Shown here in pieces: positions 25,744 through 35,269 of a DNA stretch of 64,000 nt (positions are counted from its first letter, which is position 1; every line of letters starts with the position of its first letter). The stretch covers positions 1,736,001-1,800,000 of the forward strand of contig OZ243042.1 in the NCBI GenBank assembly GCA_965212085.1, given 5' to 3'. The notes beneath the pieces were generated by a model. The model ran no database searches. It was not told the DNA's origin and worked only from the letters and a program-made list of their open reading frames with translations. The stretch comes from JAHRAW01 sp965212085. GTDB taxonomy: Bacteria > Pseudomonadota > Gammaproteobacteria > Arenicellales > Poriferihabitantaceae. The position numbers were made by a program, and so were the translations under genes.

Positions 25744-28632
25744 ATGATGAAAAAAATACTTGCCCTGCCGGTGCTGATACTGGCGTTCCCGTCTTTGCCG
25801 TTGGCCGCCGGCGGCGCGCCGGAAATCGTCAAAAGCCCGCCGGATTCCAAGGACTACCGCGCCCTTGTGCTGGACAACGGCCTGAAAGTGCTGCTGGTGT
25901 CCGACCCCGCCACCGACCAGGCCGCGGCTTCGCTGGACGTCCACGTCGGCAGCGGCAGCGACCCGGATGACTGGCAGGGGCTGGCCCACTTTCTCGAACA
26001 TTTGCTGTTCCTCGGCAACCGCAAATACCCCGAAGCCGGGGAATACAAAAAATTCATAGACGACCACGGCGGCAACAACAACGCCTACACCTCGTTTTCC
26101 CACACCAACTATTATTTCGACATCAGCGCCGACCACCTGCTGCCGGCGCTGGACCGCTTCTCGCGGTTTTTCATAGACCCGACCTTCGACGCGACCTTCG
26201 TTGACCGCGAGCGCGCCGTGGTGCATTCCGAATACCAGTCCCGGATCAAGGATGAAGGCCGCCGCGCGTGGGCGGCGCGCCGGCAGTTGATCAACCCCGA
26301 CCATCCGGCGTCTCGCTTTGCGGTGGGCTCCCGGCACACCTTGCGCGACCGCCCCGACGACCCGGACGGCATGACCGCCCGGCAAAAACTCATCGAGTTC
26401 TACGCCCAACACTATTCCGCCGACATCATGACGCTGGCGGTGGTGGGCCGCGAACCCCTCGACCAGTTGCAGCGTTGGGTCACGGAATTGTTCGCCGGGA
26501 TTCCCGACCGAGACGCCCAAGCGCAACGCTTCACGCAGCCGTACTTCACCCGCGCGCGCCTCGCTTCAAGGCTTAACGTAACGCCGCAAAAAGACCAGTT
26601 GCGCGCCGCTTTCCTGTTCCCCGTTGCCGGCAACGAAGACCGCTACCGCAGCAAACCCCTCGGCTATGTCGCCAACCTGCTGGGGCATGAAGGCGAAGGC
26701 TCGCTGCTGGCGTTGCTCGAATCCATGGGCTGGGCCGAAGGGCTGAGCGCCGGCGCCGGCTACCGGGACAAAGTCCAGGGCGTTTTTGAAGTGTCCATCC
26801 AACTGACCGAAGCGGGCCTCGCGCACATTGACGAAATCGGTTCATTGTTATTTCGCTACATCGCGCTCATCCGCGCCGAAGGGATTGAGTCGTGGCGCTA
26901 CGATGAAGAGCGCAAACTCGCCGCCATCGCCTTCCGCTTCGCCGAAGAGCACGGCGCCGGCGCCACCGCCCGGCGGCTGGCGGACAGTTTGCATCGCTAT
27001 CCCATTGAGGACGTGCTGCGCGGGCCGTATATGATGGAAGACTACCGCCGCGAATGGATCAACCAACTGCTGGCGCGTTTGACGCCGGACAACGTGTTGT
27101 TGCAGGTGGTGGCCAAGGGCGTCGAGACCGATAGCGAAGCGCCGTTCTACGGGGTGGATTTCGGCATCGCGCCCATTCCCCCGGCGACCCTTGCGCGATG
27201 GCGCGAAGACAAACCGGACGAACGCCTGGCGCTGCCCGCCGCCAACCGCTTTATCCCGGAACGTTTGAGCGTGCAAGCCGGCCAGTCTCTTGGGCAAACA
27301 CCGGCGATCCCCGAACCGCTGGACGCCCAACCGGGCATGGACGTCTGGTACCACGGCGACCCGCAGTTCGGCACCCCGCGGGCGGCGTTTTTTTTCAGCG
27401 TCCAGTCGCCCATCGCCGGCGGCAGCGCGCGCAACCTGGTGCTCGGCGAGTTGTTTGTCAGGCTGGTGAACCGGCAGCTCGACACCGCCACCTACCCGGC
27501 GCGCCTCGCCGGTCTCGGTTATGAATTGTACCGGCACAGCCGCGGGTTTTCGGTGCGCATCAGCGGCTATGAAGACAAGCAGGCGGTGATGCTGAAAACG
27601 CTGCTGGAGGCGTTGCAGGCACCGCGCTTTGATGCCGCGGAACTGGCGTTGATCAAGGACGAGTTGCGGCGGGAATGGCGCAACGTCTCCCTGGAGTCGC
27701 CGTCCAACCAGACCGTGCATGAGTTGTACCGCTTGCTCATGCACCCTTACTGGAGCGAAGCGGAACGCCTCGCGGTGCTGGACGCAATCGGCGTTGACGA
27801 TCTCAAAACCCACGCCGCCGGTTTCTTTGAAAAAATTCACATCACGGCGCTGTCCCACGGAGACGTCACCAAAGCGCGGGCCGCCGGGCTGAGCGCGATG
27901 CTGGCATCGGCGTTTGCCGGCTCCGAGTGGATAGAGGAGGTGGAGCGGATCCGGATCAGGATGCTGGATGATCACGCCGCGTATCTGCGCAGTATGGACG
28001 TGGATCACGACGACTCGGCTCTGGCAATCTATTTTCAAGGCCACGGCAAAAGCGATCCGGAAAGGGCGAAGATGCTGCTCTTGGCGCGGCTCGCCGAGTC
28101 GCCGTTTTTTTTCAACATCCGAACCACCAACCGGGTCGGCTACCTGGTGCACGCCGGGCGGCTGGATATTCTGGAAGTGCCGGGGCTGCTTTTTTCGGTG
28201 CAAAGCCCGACCCACGCGCCGGCGCGCATCAACCAACTCATCAACGAGTTCCTGGAGGCGTTCGGAAACATTCTTGAAGGCATGGATGAAACAGAATTCA
28301 ACCGGGTAAAACAGGGCCTGGTGGATCGCATCCTGACCCGCGACAAAAAACTCGCCGACCGCAGCAACCGCTATTGGCGGGAAATTGACCGCAAGGAATT
28401 CGCGTTTGACACGCGCCGGCGAACCGCCGAACTCATCGGAAGCCTGAGCAAAGAGGACATCCTGGATTATTTCCAACAAATAACCCAAACCCAACCGCGC
28501 AAACTCCTGATACAGTCACCGGGCCGGCGCCCCCAAGCCGGCGGCGGGCAACTCCACGGCGCACACTACACCCCCGTGGGCGACACCGTTCAGTTTAGAA
28601 AAAGCGCGCGAACATTTTTTCCGGCTTATTGA
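25744..28632 (+). CDS. ptrA: Pitrilysin-like periplasmic zinc protease (M16 family)
   Basis: 962 residues from the ATG at 25744, the length of E. coli protease III; an adjacent Met codon follows. A signal peptide (KKILALPVLILAFPSLPLAA) is followed by the inverted zinc motif HFLEH at residues 82-86 and the downstream ERAVVHSEYQ glutamate region. The C-terminal half has the inactive M16 domains with TTNRVGYLVHAGRL and NRVKQGLVDRIL. It degrades peptides in the periplasm. No recBCD genes flank it, unlike in E. coli. The stop is followed directly by repeat module G. Confidence 0.92.
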   Translation: MMKKILALPVLILAFPSLPLAAGGAPEIVKSPPDSKDYRALVLDNGLKVLLVSDPATDQAAASLDVHVGSGSDPDDWQGLAHFLEHLLFLGNRKYPEAGEYKKFIDDHGGNNNAYTSFSHTNYYFDISADHLLPALDRFSRFFIDPTFDATFVDRERAVVHSEYQSRIKDEGRRAWAARRQLINPDHPASRFAVGSRHTLRDRPDDPDGMTARQKLIEFYAQHYSADIMTLAVVGREPLDQLQRWVTELFAGIPDRDAQAQRFTQPYFTRARLASRLNVTPQKDQLRAAFLFPVAGNEDRYRSKPLGYVANLLGHEGEGSLLALLESMGWAEGLSAGAGYRDKVQGVFEVSIQLTEAGLAHIDEIGSLLFRYIALIRAEGIESWRYDEERKLAAIAFRFAEEHGAGATARRLADSLHRYPIEDVLRGPYMMEDYRREWINQLLARLTPDNVLLQVVAKGVETDSEAPFYGVDFGIAPIPPATLARWREDKPDERLALPAANRFIPERLSVQAGQSLGQTPAIPEPLDAQPGMDVWYHGDPQFGTPRAAFFFSVQSPIAGGSARNLVLGELFVRLVNRQLDTATYPARLAGLGYELYRHSRGFSVRISGYEDKQAVMLKTLLEALQAPRFDAAELALIKDELRREWRNVSLESPSNQTVHELYRLLMHPYWSEAERLAVLDAIGVDDLKTHAAGFFEKIHITALSHGDVTKARAAGLSAMLASAFAGSEWIEEVERIRIRMLDDHAAYLRSMDVDHDDSALAIYFQGHGKSDPERAKMLLLARLAESPFFFNIRTTNRVGYLVHAGRLDILEVPGLLFSVQSPTHAPARINQLINEFLEAFGNILEGMDETEFNRVKQGLVDRILTRDKKLADRSNRYWREIDRKEFAFDTRRRTAELIGSLSKEDILDYFQQITQTQPRKLLIQSPGRRPQAGGGQLHGAHYTPVGDTVQFRKSARTFFPAY

Positions 28633-28808
28633 CAGTCCGGCTATCGCCGGAAGGGTTTGAACGGCTGACGGCAGGGCGTAAAGAAGAACAAAGGAAGCGG
28701 CTGAGCATCGCCGGGGGCAGGTCGCGACCTGCCCCTACTACCCGCAAATGCGGGTATGACACCGAGAGCGTAGCGGCTTACGGACACTTACGACTTGGCA
28801 ATCCAGCG
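28633..28808 (+). repeat. Mosaic repeat modules G, D and A
   Basis: Module G shares CCGGAAGGGTTTGAA with 50668-50698. Palindrome D reads GGGGCAGGTCGCGACCTGCC with flanks CTACTACCCGCAAATGCGGG that recur at 30893-30912. Confidence 0.75.
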
Positions 28809-28923
28809 TCAAACCAGCGGAGAGGGCAAAAGCACCAATCCAGAAATTACCCCTATAAAACAACCCCTTACCGCCAAAAACCCCCCGCAACCCCGAAAAA
28901 ACCATAAATTTGCAATAAAACCC

Positions 28924-28952
28924 TTGACAAACATTAACAAAATGGTAATGTT
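28924..28952 (+). promoter_or_regulatory. Candidate porin promoter with overlapping inverted repeat
   Basis: A perfect TTGACA at 28924-28929. The spacer and the minus-10 position (TAATGT at 28946-28951, weak) are covered by an inverted repeat AACATTA (28930-28936) / TAATGTT (28946-28952) with a 9-base spacer, which could be an operator. A second hairpin, CGGTGC/GCACCG, lies at 28966-28982 in the leader. Confidence 0.45.
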
Positions 28953-29033
28953 CGCACCACTAAATCGGTGCATTGGGCACCGTTGCGCTATTTTTTATAG
29001 TGCGTAGTAATGTCTTTAACCAAGAGGTAAATC

Positions 29034-30209
29034 ATGAACAAGAAACTAATCGCAGCCGCCGTTTCTGCCGCAGTCGTGGCGCCGGTGGCGGGATATGGCG
29101 AGGTGCAGGTGTATGGCCGAATTAACAACGCCATTGACCTGAACGACCTTGCCGACGAAGGCGACTCGCAGACTGATGTAAGCGGTGTCTCTTCCCGTTT
29201 CGGCATCAAGTACAACAAAGAAATGGGCAACGGCCTGAGTGCGCATGGTCGTTATGAGTTCTCCACTTTCACCGACAACGAGCGTGGCATCAACGACATC
29301 CGTATCTCCACAGTCGGTGTCTCCGGCCCTTTCGGTCGCGTTGACATTGGCAACCAGTGGAGCGCCTACTTCGACACTTTCGGTACGCTCATCAGCCCGA
29401 CCTACACCCTGGGGTACTACCTGTATTCATCCATCGGTGGCGGTCCGTTCCGTGCTTCCAACACCATCAAGTACTCCAACTCTTTCGGTCCGTTGTACCT
29501 TGAATTGGACGTTCGCTTGAACGACGAATCCAGTCCGGAAGGTGGCGACGTGGCGGAGAAAATTAATGGTGATGGCGTTGGTCTCGGCCTGAGCTGGGCG
29601 GTTAGCGATAACCTCACCATTGCTGCGGCGTTTGATGCCGAAGACGAGGAAGATGACAGTGGGCCGGCCACGGTAGTTTTCACTGGCGCACAAACGACAG
29701 CAAACGATGATATCTTCGTCGACGATGACACTACGACCGCGTCGTCGGGTTCCTTCGGACAAGACCAAGATCGCTGGGGTATTGCCGCCAAAGGCACCTT
29801 CGGGAATTTTTGGGTGTCAGTGGGCTGGCAGAATCACGAGTACGACGATATCGACATAGCATATGAAGATTTCGATCTTGACGATGATGGTACTGTCGAG
29901 GATGGCACTGTTGCGTTCGACGGCCTTGAGACTGAAACCTATTTCATCTACGGCGGCGGCAAGTTCGGCGAGAACACCAGTTGGATGTTGGGGTACGCCG
30001 AGGCTGACGATGGTGTAAGCGCCAATCAAGTCAACATCCGGGATGGGAAAGTTTCAACCGACACGGATGATTCATCGCAGGTCATTTGGGCTCTCTACCA
30101 CAGCCTCGGCGGTGGTTTGAAGCTCTACTACGAAGCCATCAGCCTTGATAGCGATAACCTCGAAAAGGACGGTGATCGCCACCTGATCGGCATGCGGGTT
30201 GATTTCTAA
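29034..30209 (+). CDS. General (OmpC/Omp32-type) outer-membrane porin
   Basis: 391 residues with an AGAGGT ribosome site. The signal peptide MNKKLIAAAVSAAVVAPVAG is followed by the porin start EVQVYGRINNAIDLND, the constriction-loop-type segment and repeated amphipathic strands, ending in the outer-membrane Phe signature (LIGMRVDF). It has many Asp/Glu in external loops (EDEEDDSG, DDDTTTASS, EDFDLDDDGT), suggesting a cation-selective or Ca-binding surface. It is a trimer-forming diffusion channel by family. It has its own promoter candidate and a strong terminator, so it is likely monocistronic. Confidence 0.88.
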   Translation: MNKKLIAAAVSAAVVAPVAGYGEVQVYGRINNAIDLNDLADEGDSQTDVSGVSSRFGIKYNKEMGNGLSAHGRYEFSTFTDNERGINDIRISTVGVSGPFGRVDIGNQWSAYFDTFGTLISPTYTLGYYLYSSIGGGPFRASNTIKYSNSFGPLYLELDVRLNDESSPEGGDVAEKINGDGVGLGLSWAVSDNLTIAAAFDAEDEEDDSGPATVVFTGAQTTANDDIFVDDDTTTASSGSFGQDQDRWGIAAKGTFGNFWVSVGWQNHEYDDIDIAYEDFDLDDDGTVEDGTVAFDGLETETYFIYGGGKFGENTSWMLGYAEADDGVSANQVNIRDGKVSTDTDDSSQVIWALYHSLGGGLKLYYEAISLDSDNLEKDGDRHLIGMRVDF

Positions 30210-30310
30210 CCCATCGTTGTAATGGGATGAGGGGGGAGGCGTGAGATACCTCTGCATTGTGAGGGGGTCTGCACCTCTCGTAATGTTCCCCCCAAATCCC
30301 ACCTTTACAA

Positions 30311-30340
30311 AAAACCGGAGCTTCGGCTCCGGTTTTTTTT
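30311..30340 (+). terminator. Rho-independent terminator of the porin gene
   Basis: Stem CCGGAGC/GCTCCGG with a TTCG tetraloop, extended by AA/TT pairs and followed by eight T. Confidence 0.93.
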
Positions 30341-30379
30341 GTCCGTAATAATTTTGTCCGCAATAACCGACTGCCCGCC

Positions 30380-30562
30380 ATGAACTTCCGCCGCATCACC
30401 ACCCGCGACACCTGGCATTTCTGCCGCAATTGCTCAAACTGGCCAAAAACCGGCTATCAAACGCGCACAACCCCGCCGGCGATTGTGGAGATTTGCAACG
30501 AATGTCTGAAGAAAAAACTGCACGATAAATGCGCGCAGGAGGGCGGGGATGGGGGGAAATAA
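30380..30562 (+). CDS. Small Cys4 (zinc-ribbon-like) protein
   Basis: 60 residues: MNFRRITTRDTWHFCRNCSNWP carries a CxxC pair and EICNECLKK a second CxxC pair about 30 residues later, a plausible zinc-binding site. The block TWHFCxNCSxWP with a later GEICNEC is one I associate with short uncharacterised proteobacterial proteins; no function is known to me. It has no obvious ribosome-binding site. It stands alone after the porin terminator and before a repeat block. Confidence 0.6.
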   Translation: MNFRRITTRDTWHFCRNCSNWPKTGYQTRTTPPAIVEICNECLKKKLHDKCAQEGGDGGK

Positions 30563-30682
30563 GGGGCGGATAGTGCGCGGTAAAAGACATTACCAAGTAC
30601 TATTTCGCGGTTACGCCGCCGGTTTGACGGGGTATGAGGCGCAAGAAAAGGCGGGGAAACGGCGGAGAAACGGCGGAATACT

Positions 30683-30897
30683 GCGGTTTTGACGCTGGAT
30701 TGCTCGTATCGTCTCTGATACTCGCCCTACGGGCTACGCGCAATTTTGCTCCCGGCAAAATTGTCCCGAATAGCGATGAAACAAACGGTCGCTGGTGCTC
30801 CCTATTTTTCTATCGTTCGGGAATGACGGCGTGGGCGTAAGGAAAGGTTCGGGTAGCGGCGAAGCATCGCCGGAGGCAGGTCGCGACCTGCCCCTAC
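30683..30897 (+). repeat. Mosaic repeat modules C, B and D
   Basis: Module C at 30684-30768 is nearly identical to 24869-24946. It passes directly into module B (30765-30828) and, after about 40 bases, into palindrome D (30872-30897). Confidence 0.85.
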
Positions 30898-31261
30898 TAC
30901 CCGCAAATGCGGGTATGACACCGAGGGCGTAAGGCAGGGCAAAGAAAGCGCAAAAGAAGCGACCAAGCCTCATCGTTTCCCTTGCCCGTCTTTACACCTC
31001 TGCGGCCGTCCAACCGGCGGCGTAGCCGCTGACTTCGGCGTGCGCAGGACGCGCACGGCGGCGCTGAAAACAGGATGTTTTCCCGCGCCGCAAGGGGGGT
31101 CTGCGGGGGGTCTCCCCCCGCAAAAGCGCGTCACGCGCACCAAAACCCGCGCCTCGCGCAACCGCCCCCCGCGCTCTGCGCCCCGCGCCACCGCAAATGC
31201 GCGCCTCGCGCAACCCCGCCCCGCGCAAGCGGCTCGGACACTTGCGTACTCGGGAATCCAG
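30898..31261 (-). repeat. Composite mosaic repeat, inverted copy
   Basis: Read on the minus strand this repeats the layout at 9406-9694: module A end (31223-31261), G/C-tract hairpin (31103-31121), nested hairpin (31058-31091), GTGCGC hairpin (near 31040-31056), and the ~120-base segment ending in CCCTCGGTGTCAT. Identity between the two copies is high across about 250 bases. Confidence 0.85.
31058..31091. repeat. Nested hairpin, copy 3
   Basis: Outer arms GCGGCGC/GCGCCGC, inner arms GAAAAC/GTTTTC, loop AGGAT. Compared with copies 1 and 4 the second inner pair has changed from G-C to A-T on both sides. Confidence 0.85.
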
Positions 31262-31290
31262 AATCAAACCGGCGGCGTCAGCCGCTCACA

Positions 31291-32655
31291 TTATTTTTCC
31301 AGCAACCGATCCACCACGCACAAAAACTTTCCCCGCGCCACGCTTGCGGTCAGCGTTTGCCCCTTTTCGGTTTTCCCGGCGTCAAACACGACTTCCCGGT
31401 TTTGGTCTTGAAGTATCGCGTATCCCCGCTCCAGCGTGTGCGCCGGACTCATCAGTTCCAGTTTGGTGGCGAGGTGGTCAACGGTCTGCGCAGCGCCGCC
31501 AACACCGGCGGTGGCGGTATTGATCAGTTGTTTACGCAACGCAATCAGGCGGCGCAGGTTTTCCGCGAGCCGGGTGCGGGGGGAGTGATAGCGGAGTTCG
31601 GCGACTTGTTTCTGAATCCGCAGTTGCTGCCGGTCGAGGTGGCTTGCGGCGAGGTAGCCGAGGGCGTTGGCCAGGGCTTGGTGGGTTTGTCGGGCGGCTT
31701 GAATTCGTTGCAGCGGGTGAACCACGCGCGCGGTGGCGTGGTCAAGGCGTTGCTCCAGGGTTTCCATGAGGCGTTGAGTAACATTGTGCAGGGCGGCGGT
31801 GGCGTGGCGGAGGGTTTGATGCAACTGCGCGAGTTCCGGGGCGGCGGTTTCGGCGGCGGCGGTGGGGGTGGGGGCGCGCAGGTCGGCGACCAGGTCGGCG
31901 ATGGTGAAATCTATTTCATGACCCACGGCGCTGATTACCGGCAAGTTTGACGCGAAAATCGCGCGCGCCACGCCTTCGTCGTTGAAGGCTTGCAAGTCCT
32001 CCGGCGAACCGCCGCCGCGCGCGAGTATCAGCACATCCGCTTCCCGGCGGCGGTTGGCAACGGCCAGCATTTCCACGATGCCGGGGACCGCGTTGACGCC
32101 CTGCACCGGGGTCGGATAGACGATCAACCGGGCGACCGGGTAGCGCCGTTTGAGCGTAACGCGAATGTCGTGGAGCGCCGCGCCGCTGTCCGAACTGATG
32201 ACGCCGATGACCGTGGGGTGGGCGGGCAGCGGTTGTTTGTGGCGGTCGGCGAACAGCCCCTCCGCCGCGAGTTTGCGTTTTAGTTCCTCAAACTCCCGGC
32301 GCAGCGCGCCTTCGCCGGCGTCCTCCAGCCAGGAGACGATCAACTGCATATCCCCGCGCGGCTCGTACACCGTGACGCGCCCGCGCACCAGCACCTGCAT
32401 CCCTTCGGCGGGCGGCACGCTGAACTGCCGGTGGCGGCCCTTGAACAACGCGCAACGAATCAGGATGTCGCCTTCCTTGAGGGAGAAATAGCGGTGCCCG
32501 GAAGCCGGCTGCGCGAGGTTGGAGATTTCGCCTTCCACCCAGATTTCCCGGTAGCCCTCCTCCAGCAGCGCGCGGATTTCACCGACCAGGCGTTGTACCG
32601 AATAGACGTTGCCGGGGGCGGGCGGGCTTGCTTGTTGGTCAGGGATTTCGGACAT
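31291..32655 (-). CDS. xseA: Exonuclease VII large subunit
   Basis: 454 residues. The N-terminal OB fold (YSVQRLVGEIRALLEEGYREIWVEGEISNL) and the catalytic core (VIGVISSDSGAALHDI, RARGGGSPEDL-like ILARGGGSPEDLQAFNDE, AVGHEIDFTIADLVADLRAPTPTAAAE) are diagnostic. The C-terminal helical region carries the XseB-binding coiled coil. The complex degrades single-stranded DNA from both ends. The xseB subunit is not in this window. It starts three bases after the stop of the upstream transglycosylase gene. Confidence 0.96.
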   Translation of the reverse strand: MSEIPDQQASPPAPGNVYSVQRLVGEIRALLEEGYREIWVEGEISNLAQPASGHRYFSLKEGDILIRCALFKGRHRQFSVPPAEGMQVLVRGRVTVYEPRGDMQLIVSWLEDAGEGALRREFEELKRKLAAEGLFADRHKQPLPAHPTVIGVISSDSGAALHDIRVTLKRRYPVARLIVYPTPVQGVNAVPGIVEMLAVANRRREADVLILARGGGSPEDLQAFNDEGVARAIFASNLPVISAVGHEIDFTIADLVADLRAPTPTAAAETAAPELAQLHQTLRHATAALHNVTQRLMETLEQRLDHATARVVHPLQRIQAARQTHQALANALGYLAASHLDRQQLRIQKQVAELRYHSPRTRLAENLRRLIALRKQLINTATAGVGGAAQTVDHLATKLELMSPAHTLERGYAILQDQNREVVFDAGKTEKGQTLTASVARGKFLCVVDRLLEK

Positions 32656-32658
32656 GGG

Positions 32659-35214
32659 TCACGAGGGCTTGGCCCTGAGCTTCGGCAGCACCACCACCTG
32701 CCCCGGCACCAGCGGCGCGTCGCGCAGTACCGGGTTCAGGCGGTACAACAGCCACACCGGAAACCCCAGTTTCACGGACAGCGACCACGGCGAATCCCCG
32801 CGCCGCACGGCGTGGTTTTCGATGCCCACCAGGTCGTAGTGCTCCTTCAGGGATTCGCTCAGCACCTGGTGATAGTCGGTGCGGCGTTGCTCAAAACGCT
32901 CCGCCATCCGCGCGTCCCGGACCGGCAGCCGCAGTTGCCGGCCAATGGCGATGGAACGCCCGGACCCGGAGCGCAATTGGTTGAGTTCGCGCAGCGCGGC
33001 GGTGCCGCCGATGCCCAGCCAGTCGGCGAAGTGGCCGAGGGTTTCATCGGCTTCCACGCGCACCGCGTACACCGGCGCATCGGCGGCGCCGCTGACGCGG
33101 ATGCCGAGGTCGGGGAGCGTGTCCAGCAGGTTGCGCAGGGTGTCGGCGTCGCCGTCGCCGTCGCCGTCGCCATCGGCGGGCGTTTCCGTTGTTTTCGTTT
33201 CCACGTCCGCCGCGTCCACGGCCTTTGCGGTGTACTGAACGGAACGCGGTTCACCGGACTCAACGGATTCATCAGGTTCATCAGGCGCAACGGACTCAAC
33301 AACCGCCGCCCCCGGCTTCACCTTATCCACCCCGGCCAGCAGCTGCGCGGTCGCGCTGGTCTCCGGCACCACCAGCCCCGGGATTTTGAGTTTTTGCCCC
33401 GGATGAATGACGGCCTCGGCGTTGAGTTGATTGAGCCGCCGCAAAGCCGCGCAGTTCACCGCAAACCTGCGCGCCACCCGGCAGGCGCTGTCGCCCCGGC
33501 GCACGATGTATTGCTGGTCGGCGTTCAAGCCCCGCGCCCCGATACCGGCCAGTACCTCGCCCGGTATGGCGAGTTTCTGGCCGGGGTAAATGATCGCCCG
33601 GCGTCCCAGGCGGTTGTGGCTGATCAGGGTGCGGCAGTCAACCCCGAAGTGCTCGGCGATGCCGCACGCGGTATCGCCCCGGCGCACCCGGTGGGTGGCG
33701 GCCACGGGTCGCTTGGGCAAGGGTTCGCGCTTGCCGGTGGCCTGAGACTGCGCGGCGACCACCAGTTTGCGGGGGATGAGCAGTTTCTGGCCGGGAATGA
33801 TCAGGGCGCTTTTGCCGAGTTGGTTGGCGCGGATCAGTGCGCTGCAGTTGACCTTGACCGCGCGGGCGATGCCGCAGGCGGTGTCGCCTCGGCGCACCGT
33901 ATAGCGGTCGCCGCCGGTGATTACCCGTTCGGGACTGAGGGACGCCAGTTTGACGCGCTCGGCCTGCCAGCGGTGAGCCCTGCGCGGCAGGCGCAGGCGG
34001 TAGCCGGCGGGTATCAGCCGCCAGCCGCGCCACACGAAGCGCGTCAACGCGCGGTTCAGCGGGCGCAGCTGCGCCTCGCCGAGGCCGAACACCGCTTCGA
34101 TGCGGGCGATGGAGGTGGGATGCTCCAGCACCACGGTATGGGGCGGATACGCGCCGCCGGCGTCGGTGGCGGCGCGGACGCCGAAATAGCGCTCGGCGTT
34201 GATGGCGACGTGGCGGGCGGCGAGGAAACTGGCGTAAAAGTTTTTCACCGCGATCTGGAAGCGCGGCGATTTATAACGCTCCAGCACCGCCATGAAATCC
34301 GGCGCCACCCGGCGCATGGCGCGCTTCATACCGCTCACGCCGTAGTTGTAGGAAGTGATGATGAACGGATTAATCTGCGGCCGGGTGATGGCCGGGTTGG
34401 CCTCCCTGGCGGCTGCGCTCAGGGTGCGGTCGGCGCGCTTCAGGTAGCGGGCCGCGGCGCGGGTGGCCGCTTCCGGGTCGAGGCGCTCATCCAGCGTGGC
34501 GTTCAGTTCCAGGCCCAGCACGCGCGCGGTTTTCGGCATAATTTGCCACATTCCCGCGGCGCCGGCCTTGGAATAGGCCGCCGGGTTGTAGGAGGATTCC
34601 ACGAACGGCAGGTAGCGGATTTCCGCCGGCAGGCCGTTTTCCCGCAGCACCTCGTCAATCATCGTGCGGTAGCGGTTGTAGCGTTTCAGCCCCGCCACAA
34701 AGCTGTCGCGCACCCCGCTCTGGCAGCGGATATTGTCGGCGGCGGCGCGAATTTGCCGGGGCTTTTGGGCCGGGAACAACGCCGCCAGGTGGCGCTCGCC
34801 GGCGTTGCTGCCGGCGTTGGTAAGGTCCCGCCCGGCCTCGATTTTGGCGGCCACGGCGCGCAGGGATTTCCGTACCCGCGCGCGCTCGCGCTTCACGGTG
34901 GCGCGCACCGCGCGGTTGCAGCCCTGGCCGCTGTCGAACACCGCATAAACGCGCTCCGGGCGTTCCGGGTCGTGGAGAATCGCGGTCTCCTGGCTCCAGC
35001 TGCGGAACACCTCGATCCAGAACCGAACCCGCGGCTGAATGGCTTCCGGGCAGGGGAAGTTGGCGCTGCACTCGAGGGCGTGGCGGGGCAGCAGGTGGTG
35101 GGCGCGCGCGGTTTCCGGGGCTGCTGCGCCGAGGATGAGCGCGACGCCCGACAGGAGCATGAGCACCGGGATGCTCGGGTTTTTACGGTTTTTGCGCCGG
35201 CGGGTATCCATCAT
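32659..35214 (-). CDS. MltD-like lytic transglycosylase with five LysM domains
   Basis: 851 residues from the first of two tandem ATGs at 35214. A signal-anchor (IPVLMLLSGVALILGAAAPETARA) is followed by a GH23 transglycosylase domain with catalytic Glu in LPFVESSYNPAAYSKAGAAGMW (about residue 203). LysM modules start near residues 435, 510, 568, 716 and 800 (VRRGDTACGIA, VRRGDSACRVA and similar). Between the third and fourth is an acidic linker with a tandem hexamer (GTCGCC on the plus strand, 33148-33171). E. coli MltD has two LysM domains, so this form is long. It cleaves peptidoglycan at the outer membrane or periplasm. The frame extends far upstream but overlaps the divergent DUF349 gene. 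Confidence 0.86.
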   Translation of the reverse strand: MMDTRRRKNRKNPSIPVLMLLSGVALILGAAAPETARAHHLLPRHALECSANFPCPEAIQPRVRFWIEVFRSWSQETAILHDPERPERVYAVFDSGQGCNRAVRATVKRERARVRKSLRAVAAKIEAGRDLTNAGSNAGERHLAALFPAQKPRQIRAAADNIRCQSGVRDSFVAGLKRYNRYRTMIDEVLRENGLPAEIRYLPFVESSYNPAAYSKAGAAGMWQIMPKTARVLGLELNATLDERLDPEAATRAAARYLKRADRTLSAAAREANPAITRPQINPFIITSYNYGVSGMKRAMRRVAPDFMAVLERYKSPRFQIAVKNFYASFLAARHVAINAERYFGVRAATDAGGAYPPHTVVLEHPTSIARIEAVFGLGEAQLRPLNRALTRFVWRGWRLIPAGYRLRLPRRAHRWQAERVKLASLSPERVITGGDRYTVRRGDTACGIARAVKVNCSALIRANQLGKSALIIPGQKLLIPRKLVVAAQSQATGKREPLPKRPVAATHRVRRGDTACGIAEHFGVDCRTLISHNRLGRRAIIYPGQKLAIPGEVLAGIGARGLNADQQYIVRRGDSACRVARRFAVNCAALRRLNQLNAEAVIHPGQKLKIPGLVVPETSATAQLLAGVDKVKPGAAVVESVAPDEPDESVESGEPRSVQYTAKAVDAADVETKTTETPADGDGDGDGDADTLRNLLDTLPDLGIRVSGAADAPVYAVRVEADETLGHFADWLGIGGTAALRELNQLRSGSGRSIAIGRQLRLPVRDARMAERFEQRRTDYHQVLSESLKEHYDLVGIENHAVRRGDSPWSLSVKLGFPVWLLYRLNPVLRDAPLVPGQVVVLPKLRAKPS
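33148..33171 (+). repeat. Tandem hexamer GTCGCC in the transglycosylase gene
   Basis: Four perfect units with imperfect flanking ones, encoding a Gly-Asp run on the minus strand between LysM domains 3 and 4. In frame, so length changes would not break the gene. Confidence 0.8.
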
Positions 35215-35269
35215 GCGGCCTTGTAATGCGGCCTTACAGGTCGTGGCGGAAGTCATATAATTGCGGAGT

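Larger units (their letters stand above)
28633..29033. other. Intergenic region with repeats and porin control sequences
   Basis: The first half is repeat: module G (CAGTCCGGCTATCGCCGGAA) at 28635-28654, palindrome D at 28713-28738, and module A remnant at 28769-28806. The second half is AT-richer and holds the porin promoter candidate, an inverted repeat and a small 5'-UTR hairpin. Confidence 0.7.
30563..31290. other. Second long repeat block
   Basis: 728 bases with no credible gene. It contains modules C, B, D and an inverted composite repeat, then runs to the xseA stop. Open frames here are translations of repeats on one strand or the other. Confidence 0.75.

Noticed and set aside
28629..28907. 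A 92-codon open frame after the pitrilysin gene.
   Set aside because: It is made of repeat modules G, D and A and has no protein-like features.
30563..31290. Possible CRISPR array because of recurring short sequences.
   Set aside because: Units differ in length and order, have no regular spacers, and recur elsewhere in other combinations.
32431..35226. A 900-codon plus-strand frame opposite xseA and the transglycosylase.
   Set aside because: It has no recognisable domain and no start signal; the minus strand encodes LysM and GH23 motifs over the same bases.
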